Below are positions 36,345 to 46,820 of a stretch of 64,000 bases of DNA, piece after piece (within the stretch, counting starts at the first letter, position 1; each line of letters begins with the position of its first letter). Position numbers and translations under genes: made by a program. Under the pieces are notes generated by a model that made no database searches, had not been told where the DNA came from, and worked only from the letters and a program-made list of their open reading frames with translations. The DNA comes from Jeotgalibacillus soli (lineage in GTDB: Bacteria; Bacillota; Bacilli; Bacillales; Jeotgalibacillaceae): NCBI RefSeq assembly GCF_000829435.1, contig NZ_JXRP01000018.1, positions 718,104 to 782,103 on the forward strand, given 5' to 3'.

Positions 36345-37743
36345 ATACCGGTAACATGAGTGTAATCGTCGTCCCTTCTCCCAATGAACTTTCAGCCGAA
36401 ATGGTGCCTCCATATAATGATAGCAATCTTTTTGCAATCGATAAACCCAGCCCATTTCCACCTTGTTCTCTGCTCCTAGCTTTGTCCACTCGGTAAAACC
36501 GGTCAAATATAAATGGCAGATCTTCATGCGGTATACCAATGCCCTGGTCATTTACTTGTATAACGACAGAATCATCCTTACATTTCGCATTGATTTCAAC
36601 CCGCTTACTATCCTCGGAATACTTAATTGCATTGTCCAACAAAATAGACATAATTTGTTCTATATGGTGCTTCTCAAGAGTGACAGGCATTTCATTTTCA
36701 TCAAAGGAAAAAATAATTTCCCGCTCTGGATATAGCTCTTTAAAGCGTTCTATTAACTGTTCCAATATTCGATATGAGTACTCCGAGGCATTTCCGGCAG
36801 GAGCCACTTCGCGATCAGCTCTGGAGAGGGTAAGAAGTTCATTAACTAAATGCTTAATTCTCTCTAATTCCTGCATGGAGATGCCGAGCGATTCCTCTAG
36901 CACGCTGGGATCTTTCTTCCCCCAACGATTAATAAGTGAAAGATGACCCTCAATGATTTGAATAGGAGTCCGAAGTTCATGTGAAGCATCTTCTACGAAT
37001 TGACGCTGTTGTCGAAATGATGCTTCTAATTCATCCATCATTTCATTAAAAATAACAACGAGACCACCGACTTCATCCTGAACAACGGGAATTTCCAGCC
37101 TCTCTTGTAAGTCCTGTTTCTGTGTTCTTCTCATCGCATGTCCTAAAGCGACGACCGGAGAGACAAATTTACCAGCCAAATAGTAAGCAAAAACAGCACT
37201 AAACAAAAGACCTCCACTACCTAAAATGATGGACAGAAGAATCATATAATTTCTCATGCTTTCATATTGTATAAGAGGATGGACTACCTCTGCATACCCT
37301 CGAAACTGGTCTGAAATAATAGGACTTCTTCCAATAAGCACTTGGCCATCCTGACTGCTTCTCCTTTCAACCTGTTTATGCTGTACTGGTTCAAAAGGTA
37401 CCGACACCTGACCTGTCGCTTCACTTCCAATCGAAAAAAGCTCAAACCCATCCGCATTATACAGACGAATTGTTTGTCCTTTTTCATGTATTTGCTCAAC
37501 CAGCTCTCTGCTTTCTGCAACATCTTCAGCTGTCACAATAGGTGATCGCTGATTATAAAATACAGTTATATCATGTAATACCGTATTAACTGTATTTTCT
37601 TCTTCTTGCATCATCCATTGACTCATCGCCACAATTAAAATTACACTGAATATTGTAAAAACGAGAAAAATAGATGCGCCTGAGGCAAGAGTCCATTTCC
37701 ATCTGAGCGAAAGATGATTCCATAAAAAGGTAATCCTCTTCAT
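36325..37743 (-). CDS. Two-component sensor histidine kinase
   Basis: 472 residues. Two membrane helices (about 19-39 and 167-188) flank a 125-residue extracellular sensor. A HAMP region follows, then the H-box QFVEDASHELRTPIQIIEGHL (phosphorylated His) and the N, G1 (VNDQGIGIPHEDLPFIFDRF) and G2 (GGNGLGLSIAKRL) boxes. The start codon ATGA overlaps the response-regulator stop by four bases. ArlS/YkoH-like. The stimulus is unknown. Confidence 0.95.
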   Translation of the reverse strand: MKRITFLWNHLSLRWKWTLASGASIFLVFTIFSVILIVAMSQWMMQEEENTVNTVLHDITVFYNQRSPIVTAEDVAESRELVEQIHEKGQTIRLYNADGFELFSIGSEATGQVSVPFEPVQHKQVERRSSQDGQVLIGRSPIISDQFRGYAEVVHPLIQYESMRNYMILLSIILGSGGLLFSAVFAYYLAGKFVSPVVALGHAMRRTQKQDLQERLEIPVVQDEVGGLVVIFNEMMDELEASFRQQRQFVEDASHELRTPIQIIEGHLSLINRWGKKDPSVLEESLGISMQELERIKHLVNELLTLSRADREVAPAGNASEYSYRILEQLIERFKELYPEREIIFSFDENEMPVTLEKHHIEQIMSILLDNAIKYSEDSKRVEINAKCKDDSVVIQVNDQGIGIPHEDLPFIFDRFYRVDKARSREQGGNGLGLSIAKRLLSLYGGTISAESSLGEGTTITLMLPVSNQSIR

Positions 37744-38423
37744 GAGCGTATCACATAGCCCGTTCCTCTGACTGTATCGATATAACTCAGCTGATTAGAA
37801 TAATCAATTTTGTTTCTAAGATGTCGAATATACACATCCACGACATTTGTCTCCACTTCCGAATCAAAACCCCAAACACGCTCTAATATTTTGTCCCTGG
37901 TTAATACAACGTTGATATTTTCTAATAGCATATGAAGTAAATCGAATTCTTTTTTTGTCAGAACGATCTCCTCTTCTCCACGCGTCACACGATGTGATTG
38001 ATAATGAAGTGAAAGATCTCGATGTGTTAATACTTCATCATTGTTGTAGGATTCATTCACGAGCTTTCTTCTTGTAACTGCCCGAATACGTGCTAAAAGC
38101 TCCTCAATGGCGAACGGCTTTACAATATAATCATCAGCACCGCTATCCAAGCCTGAAACCCTGTCCATTACACCATCCTTTGCAGTGATCATAATAATAG
38201 GCGTTTTTTTCGTTTGTCGAATACGTCTGCAAACTTCCATCCCATTCAAAGACGGCAGCATCAGATCAAGTAAAATCACGTTAAAATCCTGCACAATTGC
38301 CTCTTGCAGGCCCTCTCTCCCATCTAGACGAACGACTACTTCATAGCCTTCATGCTTAAGCTCTAGTTCAATAAAGCGGGCTAAATTTTTTTCGTCTTCA
38401 ATGACTAAAACTGTTTTTTCCAT
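37740..38423 (-). CDS. OmpR/PhoB-family response regulator
   Basis: About 227 residues. The receiver domain carries VIEDEKN, LLDLMLPSLNG with the phosphoacceptor Asp, and AKDGVMDRVSGLDSGADDYIVKPF with the conserved Lys. The C-terminal winged helix ends VYIRHLRNKIDYSNQLSYIDTVRGTGYVI. ATG 38423 follows GGAG; the track-length TTG one codon upstream is not needed. Transcribed with the downstream kinase (ArlR-like). Confidence 0.96.
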   Translation of the reverse strand: MEKTVLVIEDEKNLARFIELELKHEGYEVVVRLDGREGLQEAIVQDFNVILLDLMLPSLNGMEVCRRIRQTKKTPIIMITAKDGVMDRVSGLDSGADDYIVKPFAIEELLARIRAVTRRKLVNESYNNDEVLTHRDLSLHYQSHRVTRGEEEIVLTKKEFDLLHMLLENINVVLTRDKILERVWGFDSEVETNVVDVYIRHLRNKIDYSNQLSYIDTVRGTGYVIRS

Positions 38424-38633
38424 CAAGAGAAACTCCTTTATCCATTCAAATTAACGGCTAATAAATGACTCTTTAACAATTGTGAAAGATTTACTATTTA
38501 AATAAATTCCTAACAAGTAGATCAATCATTTCTTACTATTAATTCTAGCCTATTTTCGATAAAAATAAAAAAATCAGCTACTTTCGTTCCACAACATTCT
38601 CCCAATGTAAAAACTATACATATTTCCTCTCAC

Positions 38634-38663
38634 AAAAAAAGCTGGCAAGCGCCAGCTTTTTTT
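38634..38663 (-). terminator. Terminator of the trp operon
   Basis: AAAAAAAGCTGGC and GCCAGCTTTTTTT around AAGC, overlapping the trpA stop codon. Confidence 0.9.
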
Positions 38664-39450
38664 AAGAATAATGAACAGACGATGAAGCATCGATAAGCTT
38701 TTGAATTTCTTCTCTTTTTCCTTTATGCAAAAGGTCAACGATCCGGCTCCCTACAATCACACCATCTCCAAAAGCGGCAATTTCCTTTACTTGATCTGGA
38801 GTGGAAATTCCAAAGCCTGCGAGTACTGGCACTTTACTATGTTTTTTTAATGTAAAAATGAAGCTCTCAAGCTTTTCACTAACAGCAGACCTTGCTCCTG
38901 TAATACCTGTAACGGTTACTGCATATAAAAATCCCTCTGAGGCTTCTGCAAGTTTTTCAATTCGTTCAATTGGACTCGTTAAGGTTACTAGCTGGATAAG
39001 TGCAATATTTGTTTTTTCCAGTTCATCTTGTATTAAATCCCTTTGCTCTAGAGGAACATCCGGAATGATTAAACCATCTACTCCCGATTGTTCACAATGA
39101 GCAAAAAATGTATCTAAACCGTATTTATAGATAGGATTAATATAGGTCATTAGTACAATTGGAATGTTTATCTCGTTACGGAACGAAGCCAATTCTTTTA
39201 ACACACCTCGAAGGGTTGTACCGTTCTTTAATGCACGCTGACCCGCTTCTTCGATTGTTGGGCCATCTGCAACAGGATCAGAAAACGGAATTCCCAGTTC
39301 TACAACCGTTGCACCTGCTTCTTGAAGAAACAGCAGCTGCTCCTTTAACTGAGACAACCCGCCATCACCAGCCATTATATACGGAACAAAGGCTTTTCCT
39401 CCATTCTCTATTACCTGTGTAATTGCATGCTGAATTTCATATTTACCCAT
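38662..39450 (-). CDS. trpA: Tryptophan synthase alpha subunit
   Basis: 262 residues, TIM-barrel. [22 protein letters not shown] carries the catalytic Glu and Asp of the indole-releasing site. [13 protein letters not shown] and [13 protein letters not shown] line the phosphate-binding site. It cleaves indole-3-glycerol phosphate and passes indole to TrpB. The start overlaps the trpB stop by eight bases. Last gene of the operon. Confidence 0.98.
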   Translation of the reverse strand: MGKYEIQHAITQVIENGGKAFVPYIMAGDGGLSQLKEQLLFLQEAGATVVELGIPFSDPVADGPTIEEAGQRALKNGTTLRGVLKELASFRNEINIPIVLMTYINPIYKYGLDTFFAHCEQSGVDGLIIPDVPLEQRDLIQDELEKTNIALIQLVTLTSPIERIEKLAEASEGFLYAVTVTGITGARSAVSEKLESFIFTLKKHSKVPVLAGFGISTPDQVKEIAAFGDGVIVGSRIVDLLHKGKREEIQKLIDASSSVHYS

Positions 39451-40648
39451 TAATGCGACCCTCCAATGCGCTTTTTACCGTCATAACATCTTTGTCTCCG
39501 CGGCCGGACAGGCAAATCACAATAACTTCATCCTTCGCCATTTTTCCAGCCAGCTCTACAGCGTAATGAATCGCATGAGACGTTTCAAGAGCAGGGATAA
39601 TCCCTTCGGTTTGGCACATTAGCTGAAGTGCATCTAACGCCTCATCATCCGTGACTGCTGTGTAATCCACTCTTCCTATTTCATGTAAAAAGCTGTGCTC
39701 AGGACCAACTCCAGGGTAATCCAGTCCTGCTGAAATAGAATGAGCCTCTTGAATTTGACCTTCTTCGTCCTGCAGCAAATACATTAATGATCCATGCAGG
39801 ATTCCAATATCTCCAGCTGTTAAGGTAGCTGCATGCTTCCCGGTCTCAATCCCAGATCCAGCTGCTTCAACTCCTATCAAACGAACAGATTCGTCTTCTA
39901 TAAAAGGATAGAACATACCCATCGCGTTACTGCCTCCACCTATACAAGCCACAATGGCATCTGGCAAGCGCCCTTCTTTTTCAACAATCTGCACTTTTGT
40001 TTCCTTGCCAATGACGCTTTGGAAATCACGCACCATTTTCGGAAACGGATGAGGGCCTAAAACTGATCCAATAATATAATGAGTATCTTCTACGTTTGTC
40101 ACCCAATATCTCATTGCTTCGTTTACAGCATCTTTTAAGGTTCCGCTGCCGTGCGTTACACTAATAACCTTTGCACCCAGTAATTCCATTCGAAATACGT
40201 TCAGCTGCTGGCGCCGAATATCCTCTTCACCCATGAAAATAACGCAATCTAAATTGAGCAGCGCACATACAGTTGCAGTTGCTACGCCATGCTGACCTGC
40301 TCCAGTTTCTGCGACAATTTTTCGTTTGCCCATTCGAACGGCAAGGAGTGCTTGTCCAATTGTATTATTGATTTTATGAGCACCGGTATGATTCAAATCT
40401 TCCCGCTTTAGATAGATCTTCGCTCCACCGATTTTTCTCGTCAAATTTTCTGCAAGATAGAGAGGATTTTCTCTTCCAATATAGTCTTTTAAATAATGGT
40501 TTAATAATGTGTGAAAAGCAGGATCCGCTAGTGCTTCATCGTATGCTTTCTCTAATTCAAGCACTGCCTGCATTAATGTTTCTGGAACAAAGCGTCCACC
40601 AAAAATACCAAATTGGCCTTTATTATCTGGTTGAGTATACGTTGTCAT
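39443..40648 (-). CDS. trpB: Tryptophan synthase beta subunit
   Basis: 401 residues. The PLP lysine sits in [16 protein letters not shown], the phosphate clamp is [15 protein letters not shown], and [12 protein letters not shown] opens the chain. It condenses indole with serine. Its start overlaps the trpF stop by four bases, consistent with translational coupling. Confidence 0.98.
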   Translation of the reverse strand: MTTYTQPDNKGQFGIFGGRFVPETLMQAVLELEKAYDEALADPAFHTLLNHYLKDYIGRENPLYLAENLTRKIGGAKIYLKREDLNHTGAHKINNTIGQALLAVRMGKRKIVAETGAGQHGVATATVCALLNLDCVIFMGEEDIRRQQLNVFRMELLGAKVISVTHGSGTLKDAVNEAMRYWVTNVEDTHYIIGSVLGPHPFPKMVRDFQSVIGKETKVQIVEKEGRLPDAIVACIGGGSNAMGMFYPFIEDESVRLIGVEAAGSGIETGKHAATLTAGDIGILHGSLMYLLQDEEGQIQEAHSISAGLDYPGVGPEHSFLHEIGRVDYTAVTDDEALDALQLMCQTEGIIPALETSHAIHYAVELAGKMAKDEVIVICLSGRGDKDVMTVKSALEGRING

Positions 40649-41265
40649 GATTGATCGCTCCCCGTCATTTTTGCCTGTTCAATAAAAAGCTTTATTTTAT
40701 TTATATCCTTTTTCCCATCCGTCTCTACCCCGCTTGATACATCAACTGCAAACGGCTGAACACGTTTAATTGCTTCTTTGACGTTTCCAGCATGCAATCC
40801 TCCTGCTAGAAATACTTTTGAATGGTCAAGCTGACTTTCCTCAACAAGTGACCAGTCAAAGCGTCGGCCGCTTCCACCATGATAATCAGTTCCAGGTGCA
40901 TCAATGAGATGATAATATACCGGGAAATTTGCTGCCCGATTAATATCCTCTACCGATCTAATTGGCAAGGCTTTGATCACGGGTACAGGTACTTCTTCGC
41001 AAAATTCAACGGATTCATCCCCGTGGAGCTGAACATAATCCAGCTTTGTTTCCTCAAGTAATGAGAGCAGTTCCTCCTTGCCTGGATTGACAAAAACGCC
41101 AACACTTTTCACATGAGGAGGAAGTAAGGATATTAACTCTTTTGCCCGAGCAGCAGTTATTTGTCTGCTGCTTTTTGCAAATACAAACCCAATAAAATCT
41201 GCACCTGCATTTACAGCAGCAATCACATGCTCTTTTTCCTTAAGTCCGCATATTTTCACCTTCAT
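40645..41265 (-). CDS. trpF: Phosphoribosylanthranilate isomerase
   Basis: 206 residues, barrel fold. It opens [13 protein letters not shown] (catalytic Cys in KICG). [15 protein letters not shown] has the catalytic-type Asp region. [15 protein letters not shown] and [14 protein letters not shown] bind phosphate. The start overlaps trpC by four bases. Confidence 0.97.
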   Translation of the reverse strand: MKVKICGLKEKEHVIAAVNAGADFIGFVFAKSSRQITAARAKELISLLPPHVKSVGVFVNPGKEELLSLLEETKLDYVQLHGDESVEFCEEVPVPVIKALPIRSVEDINRAANFPVYYHLIDAPGTDYHGGSGRRFDWSLVEESQLDHSKVFLAGGLHAGNVKEAIKRVQPFAVDVSSGVETDGKKDINKIKLFIEQAKMTGSDQS

Positions 41266-42068
41266 TGCTTTTCACTCGCTAAAGGTACACGCAGCTGATC
41301 AAGTGCAGCTCCTACATCCGCTGCTTTCATGAGTGTTTCGCCAACCAATATCCCTTTCGCTCCTGATTTTACCGCATAAGCAGCATCCGCACTCGTAGAA
41401 AATCCACTTTCGCTTATAAAATGAACGCGATCGAGCGGCATTTTTTTTGCTAAACGTTCGCTTGTTGCAAGATCTACTTCAAATGTTTTCAGATTACGGT
41501 TATTTACTCCAATAATAACAGCGCCTATATTAAGTGCACGTTTAAGTTCTTCTTCATCATGTACCTCGACTAAAACCTCCAAGTCCAGCTCATTTGCATA
41601 ATCAAAAAGCGATTGCAGTGTTTCTTGATCTAGAGCAGCTACGATCAGCAGAATAATGGATGCACCTGCTTTTTTTGCCCGAAGAATTTGGATTGGATCA
41701 ATGATAAAATCCTTGCAAAGAACAGGCACATGAACTTCTTCAGCTACTGCAGTTAAATCATCCATTGTCCCTTTAAAAAACGGCTCATCTGTTAGAACAG
41801 AAATGGCAGAAGCGCCGTGAGATTGATAAAGCTTCGCTTGTTCTACAGGGTTAACTTCGGCATTGATCATTCCCTTTGAAGGAGAAGCTCTTTTAATTTC
41901 TGCAATGATTCCAAGTCTGTGGTTTTCCTGAAGCAGCGTGTATAAATTTTTTGGAACATGAATCGTTCCCTCTCGTTTTAATAGAAGCGAAGGATCCTGC
42001 TTGATGGCTTCCACTTCTTTATGTTTTTCATCAATAATTTTAGATAGTATCGTTTTTCCAGCCGTCAC
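41262..42068 (-). CDS. trpC: Indole-3-glycerol-phosphate synthase
   Basis: 268 residues. AEIKRASPSKGMI contains the catalytic Lys of the beta-alpha barrel. VPVLCKDFIIDPIQI, VIIGVNNRNLKTFEVD and HFISESGFSTSADA supply the remaining active-site residues. Makes indole-3-glycerol phosphate, the substrate of TrpA. Four-base overlap with trpD. Confidence 0.97.
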   Translation of the reverse strand: MTAGKTILSKIIDEKHKEVEAIKQDPSLLLKREGTIHVPKNLYTLLQENHRLGIIAEIKRASPSKGMINAEVNPVEQAKLYQSHGASAISVLTDEPFFKGTMDDLTAVAEEVHVPVLCKDFIIDPIQILRAKKAGASIILLIVAALDQETLQSLFDYANELDLEVLVEVHDEEELKRALNIGAVIIGVNNRNLKTFEVDLATSERLAKKMPLDRVHFISESGFSTSADAAYAVKSGAKGILVGETLMKAADVGAALDQLRVPLASEKQ

Positions 42069-43087
42069 TTTGCGATCGCTCCTTTATTGCTATAATGAAT
42101 AAGATTGTCTAATTTTTCTTTTGCTCGTCCAGAGTCGATACTTTCTGCTGCTAACTCAATCCCATGTTGAACTGAGTTTGCTGTACCGTGTGCAAAGAGG
42201 CCGAGACCAGCATTCAATAGAACCGTGTCACGGAAGACTGAGCTTTCACCATCTAAAATAGATCTTAATATTTTGGCGTTATCCTTGGAATCTCCTCCAG
42301 TGATCTCAGCATTAGGAATCACCGGCAAATGAACTTCCTCCGGGGTCAGTGTGATCAATTTAATCTGGTTATCTTCTATTATAGCAAGATGATTTTCTCC
42401 TGCCAGAGAGGCTTCATCCATGTGGCCTGCCCCGTTCACGACCACTCCGCGCTTTCTTCCCAGCTTATTCATAGCAAGAGCCATTGTTTCGATCATATCC
42501 CTGCGATAAATTCCGAGTAACTGCGAATCCAAATCGACCGGATTGGTTAGTGGGCCAATTAAGTTAAAAATCGTAGGAATTCCCAGATCCTTTCGAACCT
42601 TCATCACTCGTTTAATCCCTGAATGTATATGTGGTGCAAATAAAAAGGCAATGCCGTTCATTTCAAGCAGTTCTTTCATTTCTTCCGGTGTGAAATCAAG
42701 TCTTACCCCCAGATGCTCCAGTACATCTGCACTGCCGGTCTTACTGGAAATACTGCGATTCCCATGCTTAGCCACCGTTACACCAGCACCCGCCATGACA
42801 AAAGCAGCGGTCGTACTTATATTAAAGCTCTTTGAACCATCTCCGCCAGTTCCGCAATTATCCAGCATATTAGTTGCTGTCGTATCAATTTTTAATGCAT
42901 GCTTGCGAACGACATTGACTAGTCCAACGATTTCATCGACTGACTCTCCTTTCGCTTTTAATGCAACTAAAAAAGCGGCAATCTCACTGTCAGATGTTTG
43001 CTCTTGAAATAGGTACTCACTTGCTTCCATCATTTCAGCAACTGTTAATGAATTTCCTTGAATGATTTTCTCAAGATAACGCTTCAT
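42065..43087 (-). CDS. trpD: Anthranilate phosphoribosyltransferase
   Basis: About 340 residues. LDNCGTGGDGSKSFNISTTA binds phosphoribosyl pyrophosphate. VAKHGNRSISSKTGSADVLE is the second conserved loop, and FLFAPHIHSGIKRVMKVRKD completes the site. ATG 43087 lies eight bases after AGGAGAG and is preferred to GTG 43096. A 37-base gap separates it from trpG. Confidence 0.96.
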   Translation of the reverse strand: MKRYLEKIIQGNSLTVAEMMEASEYLFQEQTSDSEIAAFLVALKAKGESVDEIVGLVNVVRKHALKIDTTATNMLDNCGTGGDGSKSFNISTTAAFVMAGAGVTVAKHGNRSISSKTGSADVLEHLGVRLDFTPEEMKELLEMNGIAFLFAPHIHSGIKRVMKVRKDLGIPTIFNLIGPLTNPVDLDSQLLGIYRRDMIETMALAMNKLGRKRGVVVNGAGHMDEASLAGENHLAIIEDNQIKLITLTPEEVHLPVIPNAEITGGDSKDNAKILRSILDGESSVFRDTVLLNAGLGLFAHGTANSVQHGIELAAESIDSGRAKEKLDNLIHYSNKGAIAK

Positions 43088-43124
43088 GTCCTCCACTCTC
43101 CTGTCTCGACTCTTATGAATATAC

Positions 43125-43718
43125 TCAGCTCGTCAGCTTGCCAACCTTTGTTGAAAGCTGTTTTACACAGTTTACTAGCAGCTGCTTTCCTACTTCCGTT
43201 CCAATAGACTCCGGATGGAACTGCATCCCGATGATCGGAAGGAAACGATGCTTTACCGCCATTATTTCATTATCATCCACTGAAGTAGCAATAACCTCTA
43301 ACTCATCAGGCACAGTTGAAGGGTCAATGACCAATGAGTGATAACGCATTACTTCAACCGGTTCTTCAATCTGTTCAAAAATATCATTTCCATTATGTGA
43401 AATAGAGGAAATTTTCCCATGCATCACGTGTTTCGCTCGTCCAACTACCGCTCCATAGGCAACACCGATGGCTTGATGACCAAGGCAAATTCCTAGAATC
43501 GGAATAGTAGACCCAAGCTTTTGAATAATTTCAACACACATTCCCGCTTCATCCGGATGGCCAGGTCCAGGTGATAACACGATCAGGGAAGGTGATGCCT
43601 CCTTGATTTGTTCAATGGTCCAAGCGTCATTTCGAATAACCTTTACGTCCTCTTGATCTGCTAAATACTGATACAGGTTATATGTAAAGGAATCATAATT
43701 ATCAATTAATAAAATCAT
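43125..43718 (-). CDS. trpG: Anthranilate synthase glutamine amidotransferase subunit
   Basis: 197 residues of a class I glutamine amidotransferase. LGICLGHQAIGVAYG carries the catalytic Cys, and MQFHPESIGTEVG supplies His and Glu. MILLIDNYDSFTYNL is the usual TrpG/PabA start. In B. subtilis this subunit is encoded elsewhere (pabA in the folate operon), so a trpG inside the trp operon is a difference worth noting. Four-base overlap with trpE. Confidence 0.96.
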   Translation of the reverse strand: MILLIDNYDSFTYNLYQYLADQEDVKVIRNDAWTIEQIKEASPSLIVLSPGPGHPDEAGMCVEIIQKLGSTIPILGICLGHQAIGVAYGAVVGRAKHVMHGKISSISHNGNDIFEQIEEPVEVMRYHSLVIDPSTVPDELEVIATSVDDNEIMAVKHRFLPIIGMQFHPESIGTEVGKQLLVNCVKQLSTKVGKLTS

Positions 43719-45118
43719 GACGTCACCTCCAGCAGTGAACGGGCTTTATTTAATGTCTCTTCATATTCATTTTCAGGAACTGAGTCGTAGACAACACCGG
43801 CACCTGCCTGTACATATGCTTTATCGTCTTTAATAACCATTGTACGAATGGCCAATGCAAAATCAAGATCTCCATTAAAACCAACGTAGCCGACCGCTCC
43901 GGAATAAACGCCTCTTTTAACTGTTTCTAAATCGTTGATAATTTGCATCGCCCGAATCTTAGGAGCGCCTGAGACGGTTCCTGCAGGAAGCGTTGAGACA
44001 AGCGCATCAATCCCAGTAATATTTTTAAGAAGACGACCCTTTACTTCTGACACAATATGCATAACATGCTGGTATTTTTCAATTGTCATATATTTTGTGA
44101 GTTCAACAGATCCTACTTCGCACACCCTGCCCAAATCATTTCGTCCAAGGTCTACCAGCATTCGGTGCTCAGCTAACTCTTTTTCATCTTCCAGTAATTC
44201 CTTTTCTAGCAATTCATCTTCTTGGACTGTTTTTCCTCGTTTTCGCGTTCCTGCAATTGGATTTGTCGTTACTTGATCACCTTCCACTTTAATTAAGCTT
44301 TCAGGTGATGAACCAAGAACGATATAATCTTCAAAATCGATATAGAACATATAAGGAGAAGGATTATCTTGTCGTAGTTTGCGATAAAAAGAAAAAGCTG
44401 ATCCAGTAAAATCTGCGCTTAATCGTTGAGACAGCACGACTTGAAAAATATCCCCTTTACGAATATGCTCTTTTGCAATTTCGACAGATTGGCAATATTC
44501 CTCTTTCGTTAAATTGGACGTATATTGCAAGACTGAAAGCTGATCGAATTCTGGCGCAACACGGGTGTATTGAAGGATTTGCTCCTTTAGATGCTCAAGC
44601 GTTTCCTCCAGCTCATCATCAGAACTTAATTGCCCTGGATTCATTGCGACAATTGTCACTTTTTGTTTCAGATGATCATACGCAATAATGTTGCTATAGA
44701 GCATTAAATGAACGTCCGGCATATTCCGATCATCTTCAGGAATGGACCCGATTTCTTCATATTGTCTAAAAGCATCGTAGCCAATGTAGCCAAGTGCTCC
44801 TCCAGGGAGTGGGAAATCTATCGGTCCTTCAATATTCGCTTCTTTCAAAAGAGATTTCAGCTCATCAAGGGGCAGTCCCTGCTTTTTCTCTATCGTATTT
44901 TTCAAGTTATTTTTTATCACAATGTTATGATCTGTTCCAATTAGCTCACAGTATGGGTCTACGGCAATAAATGAATACCGCCCAGTTTCTTCGTGTTTAA
45001 GGGAGCTTTCTAATAAACATTTCCTGCTCCCTTCAACACTTTGGAAAATGGAAATAGGTGTTAATGAATCTCCATTAAATGATCTAATTCGGAAATGACT
45101 TCTCTCAACTGCACTCAT
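43715..45118 (-). CDS. trpE: Anthranilate synthase component I
   Basis: About 467 residues. CLLESSLKHEETGRYSF includes the LLES-type tryptophan feedback site. SGAPKIRAMQIINDLE, RRGVYSGAVGYVGFNGD-like and IRTMVIKDDKAYVQAGAG form the chorismate site. ATG 45118 follows AGAGGAGAG; the GTG 45139 seven codons upstream has a poorer site. First gene of the operon, under control of the two T-boxes upstream. Confidence 0.96.
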   Translation of the reverse strand: MSAVERSHFRIRSFNGDSLTPISIFQSVEGSRKCLLESSLKHEETGRYSFIAVDPYCELIGTDHNIVIKNNLKNTIEKKQGLPLDELKSLLKEANIEGPIDFPLPGGALGYIGYDAFRQYEEIGSIPEDDRNMPDVHLMLYSNIIAYDHLKQKVTIVAMNPGQLSSDDELEETLEHLKEQILQYTRVAPEFDQLSVLQYTSNLTKEEYCQSVEIAKEHIRKGDIFQVVLSQRLSADFTGSAFSFYRKLRQDNPSPYMFYIDFEDYIVLGSSPESLIKVEGDQVTTNPIAGTRKRGKTVQEDELLEKELLEDEKELAEHRMLVDLGRNDLGRVCEVGSVELTKYMTIEKYQHVMHIVSEVKGRLLKNITGIDALVSTLPAGTVSGAPKIRAMQIINDLETVKRGVYSGAVGYVGFNGDLDFALAIRTMVIKDDKAYVQAGAGVVYDSVPENEYEETLNKARSLLEVTS

Positions 45119-45147
45119 CTCATACTCTCCTCTACTCACATAATTAA

Positions 45148-45400
45148 AAAACTCCGTGCAGAATTAAATATCTGCACGGAGGACGGGAACTTCCCGCGGT
45201 ACCACCTCACGTTAAAGCGTGTAACACGCTTCCACTCTGCGGCTATTGATAGCCTCATCCTTTAACGTGGATGAATCGGCTCCCTCTACTTGATTCAAGG
45301 TAACTCTCTCAGGTCCATTCCAGCCGCTGTCAGTCCTGTTTTCACCATACACAGGCTCTCTTTGCTGCCATGCAAACTGTACTAATCCTGATCATCGATT
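45148..45400 (-). promoter_or_regulatory. Trp T-box riboswitch, proximal copy
   Basis: On the minus strand stem I includes AGAGAGCCTGTG and a specifier context GAATGGACCTGAG (UGG, tryptophan). The T-box AGGTGGTACCGCGGG lies at about 45193-45209. A terminator hairpin (TCCGTGCAGA with its complement) and T-run follow at 45146-45182. Uncharged tRNA-Trp would stabilise antitermination. Confidence 0.92.
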
Positions 45401-45409
45401 TACTCATTT

Positions 45410-45690
45410 TTATACAAAAGGGTCCCCCTGTCCTGTAAAGGACGGGAGGACCCGTGATACCACCTTTGTTGGCTTATTGCTAAACCCACTCATTATAGGA
45501 AACGAATCAATCGTATTCCTAACACTATTATCGGTTGTGAACCGTCTATGCCTACACCAATTCGGTTCGGCAAGATACTCAGAAGTCCATTCACACCAAA
45601 CCTTTTACTGGTTTACACCAACCACCAGCTCTCTATAAAAAAGGAATTGATACTACTTCTCTTCATCATCGCGTTAAATTATTTTATTGT
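45410..45690 (-). promoter_or_regulatory. Trp T-box riboswitch, distal copy
   Basis: AGAGAGCTGGTGGTTGG stem I, specifier context GTGAATGGACTTC (UGG), T-box AGGTGGTATCACGGG at about 45456-45470, and a GGGTCCTCCCGTCC terminator stem near 45420-45452. It lies in series with the proximal copy, so both must be antiterminated for full expression. Confidence 0.92.
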
Positions 45691-45692
45691 TT

Positions 45693-45724
45693 ATTATACT
45701 AGTACGATTGATTAAAAATGTCAA
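45693..45724 (-). promoter_or_regulatory. Promoter of the trp operon
   Basis: TATAAT (45693-45698) with TTGACA (45719-45724) upstream on the minus strand; spacing is 20, longer than ideal, so the -35 used may differ. Confidence 0.55.
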
Positions 45725-45734
45725 TAATATTTAG

Positions 45735-45943
45735 TTAAATTATTTGATTTCTTCCCGTAATCGATTTAAAAATATGGACTCCGCTGACAGAGACACCAAC
45801 GGTTCCACCACCTGGAAACACAGGGTCTCCGAACAGCCAAAAATTTTAAATGGGGTTCGATGTGATAAGCTCATAAATAGGGGTTTTCTAGTCGTTTGTG
45901 GAAATCCTCCCACGATTCCAATTGGGGCGATGTTATATCCCAC
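45735..45943 (-). pseudogene. Phytoene-desaturase-like FAD oxidoreductase, C-terminal remnant
   Basis: IGIVGGFPQTTRKPLFMSLSHRTPFK in one frame, then after a frameshift FWLFGDPVFPGGGTVGVSVS and GVHIFKSITGRN in another. These are the C-terminal FAD-binding end of a CrtI/CrtN-type desaturase. Only about 65 codons remain. The frame ends at 45735, just outside the trp promoter. Confidence 0.75.
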
Positions 45944-46012
45944 TTCTTTTTAATCCTCTAAGAATAAAGGATACGGTTTAAAAAGAAGAGGGTACAGCGG
46001 ACCATTCAATTT

Positions 46013-46729
46013 CTAGTTCTTCTTCGTAAATAGTAAAATACCTTTCCCAAAAACGAAGGTAAGATGAAAGAAAAATAAAGCTAAGATCTCTAATTGTAAT
46101 ATATAGAACCATCCATTACCAAATAAAGAAAGTGCAGTATCAGAGACGGGGGGGCCTGATAGAAAGAAATAGTTTGATCCTAGTAGGTAATTGACTCCCC
46201 CGATTGGAATTGCCACCAGATTCAAACATAAAAATGAAATCCAAACTGATTTAAAAGGTAAATTGTAGTCCTTCGCAACAAGTAAATACACTGCAGAGAT
46301 TGGAATAGCCATATGCTGAATAAAGAATTTCCCAAAAAAATAATGTGGGAAATCATATAGTAAATCTGGTGTTAAAATGGCTAAAATTGGCGGCAAAAAA
46401 CCAATATAGAAAAAGAAATAAAAAATGACCGTTGATCTTTTAAAGTGTAAATACAATCCAAAAAATGTACTAAATGAGCATAGCTGTAATGGTAAAAAAT
46501 ATTTTGACTCCCATATCCTAACACTTAGCGCCCAAATCTGATATGAGAGTTCAGAGACAATAAAAATAGTTACCAGGATGCTTGATAGTCGTTTATTATT
46601 GGTTAGTTTAGCTTTTTTTAAATATAAAAGAAAAAATATACATATGATCAAAAATAGAACAATGACAGCTATGTGTGAAGGTGAAAATAATTGAAACGTT
46701 TGGAAGTCAACCGGAGAAAACATTTTCAC
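46013..46729 (-). CDS. TIGR02206/YwaF-like membrane protein
   Basis: 238 residues with six hydrophobic segments. It starts FQTFQLFSPSHIAVIVLFLI and has WALSVRIWESKYFLPLQLCSF, FFFYIGFLPPILAILTPDLLYDFPHY and FNWFHI-like end segments, the family pattern of TIGR02206. The GTG start 46729 follows AAAGGAG. Function unknown; located in the cytoplasmic membrane. Confidence 0.88.
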   Translation of the reverse strand: MKMFSPVDFQTFQLFSPSHIAVIVLFLIICIFFLLYLKKAKLTNNKRLSSILVTIFIVSELSYQIWALSVRIWESKYFLPLQLCSFSTFFGLYLHFKRSTVIFYFFFYIGFLPPILAILTPDLLYDFPHYFFGKFFIQHMAIPISAVYLLVAKDYNLPFKSVWISFLCLNLVAIPIGGVNYLLGSNYFFLSGPPVSDTALSLFGNGWFYILQLEILALFFFHLTFVFGKGILLFTKKN

Positions 46730-46820
46730 ATTTTCTGCTCCTTTCTATGTAAAAACGAAAGCGGACAGGCAAAAGTGATTTGTAACACTTATACAAATAA
46801 TAGTTAGTCAGGAGAAATAA

